This document shows positions 5,499 through 5,655 of a stretch of DNA of 5,655 nt, one piece after another. The translations under genes were made by a program, and so were the position numbers. The DNA comes from Lentimicrobium sp. (lineage in GTDB: Bacteria > Bacteroidota > Bacteroidia > Flavobacteriales > Flavobacteriaceae). The stretch spans positions 1-5,655 of the forward strand of contig JAEMQE010000303.1 of NCBI GenBank assembly GCA_022758945.1, in the 5' to 3' direction. Numbering within the stretch: the first letter of the stretch is position 1; each line of letters starts with the position of its first letter. Below the pieces are notes generated by a model. That model saw nothing but the letters and a program-made list of their open reading frames with translations. It did not search any database and was not told the origin of the DNA.

Positions 5499-5655
5499 AT
5501 GGGTTAACCAGTACAGTCGATTGATTAAATGTATCATAATAATTTACAGATTGAATTAATTGAACAAAATACTGCATATTAACTTGTATTTGAAAACGGT
5601 AGGGAATTGCTGCTCCATCTGTGTGGGATAAATTTATAAAACTTGAATTTGCTGG
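5497..5655 (-). CDS. Probable neck / tail terminator protein, C-terminal fragment (gene enters from the right edge)
   Basis: The frame is open from the right edge to TAG 5499-5497, giving 52 codons of a C-terminus: a LSHTDGAAIPYRFQIQVNMQ segment (about residues 9-28 of the fragment), then YFVQLIQSVNYYDTFNQSTV. The alternating hydrophobic pattern of PYRFQIQVNMQYFV is a beta-strand, followed by a segment with YYDTF. Small neck/terminator proteins of contractile-tailed phages often end in a similar way and are encoded directly before the sheath gene, where they cap the finished tube and connect it to the head. That role rests on position and a short resemblance. The coding status is well supported by the open frame, AT-rich codon use like the neighbours, and the tight 11-base spacing to the sheath ATG. 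Confidence 0.5.
   Translation of the reverse strand, partial: PANSSFINLSHTDGAAIPYRFQIQVNMQYFVQLIQSVNYYDTFNQSTVLVNP

Noticed and set aside
5502..5509. Palindrome GGTTAACC as an operator or attachment core
   Set aside because: Only 8 bases, inside the coding end of the neck-like gene, with no flanking repeat; expected by chance in a window of this size.
1..5655. Recoded stop codons (TGA or TAG as sense)
   Set aside because: TAA, TAG and TGA all end genes at sensible places here with ribosome sites next to them, and no conserved domain is interrupted by a stop.

Overview
The window is a piece of the contractile-tail (myovirus-type) structural operon of a tailed bacteriophage or prophage. Every supportable gene lies on the minus strand, so transcription runs from right to left. 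The DNA is AT-rich (about one third G+C by eye), with short intergenic gaps, Shine-Dalgarno sites that often overlap the preceding stop codon, and normal use of TAA, TAG and TGA as stops. This suggests a bacterial host with an AT-rich genome. Nothing here identifies the host, and no integrase, tRNA, IS element or CRISPR is present, so a free phage, a prophage and a tailocin cannot be told apart.

Layout in transcription order: the 3' end of a probable neck/tail-terminator gene (5655-5497); a DUF3383-type tail sheath protein carrying two copies of a ~91-residue beta-rich domain (5485-3740); the tail tube (3723-3268); a tail assembly chaperone (3260-2862) whose reading appears to continue by a -1 ribosomal frameshift to 2695; a short tape measure protein (2690-1392); a Dit-like baseplate hub component (1390-479); a small baseplate plug resembling Pam3 gp18 (479-126); and the first ~38 codons of the next baseplate gene, probably hub/spike (116-1).

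How they work together: hub, plug and spike build the baseplate on which the tube polymerises. The tape measure, coated by the chaperone and its frameshifted form, sets tube length. The sheath assembles around the tube, and the neck protein caps the tail for joining to the head. Order and families match the compact contractile tails of the Pam3/Bcep781-like type.

The window looks like a well-formed but recognisable tail module, not an unknown system. The observations most worth checking are the probable programmed frameshift (T TTT TTG at 2928-2922, with a 9-bp candidate stem downstream and a 75-codon extension lacking ATG or GTG) and the duplicated domain inside the sheath subunit.
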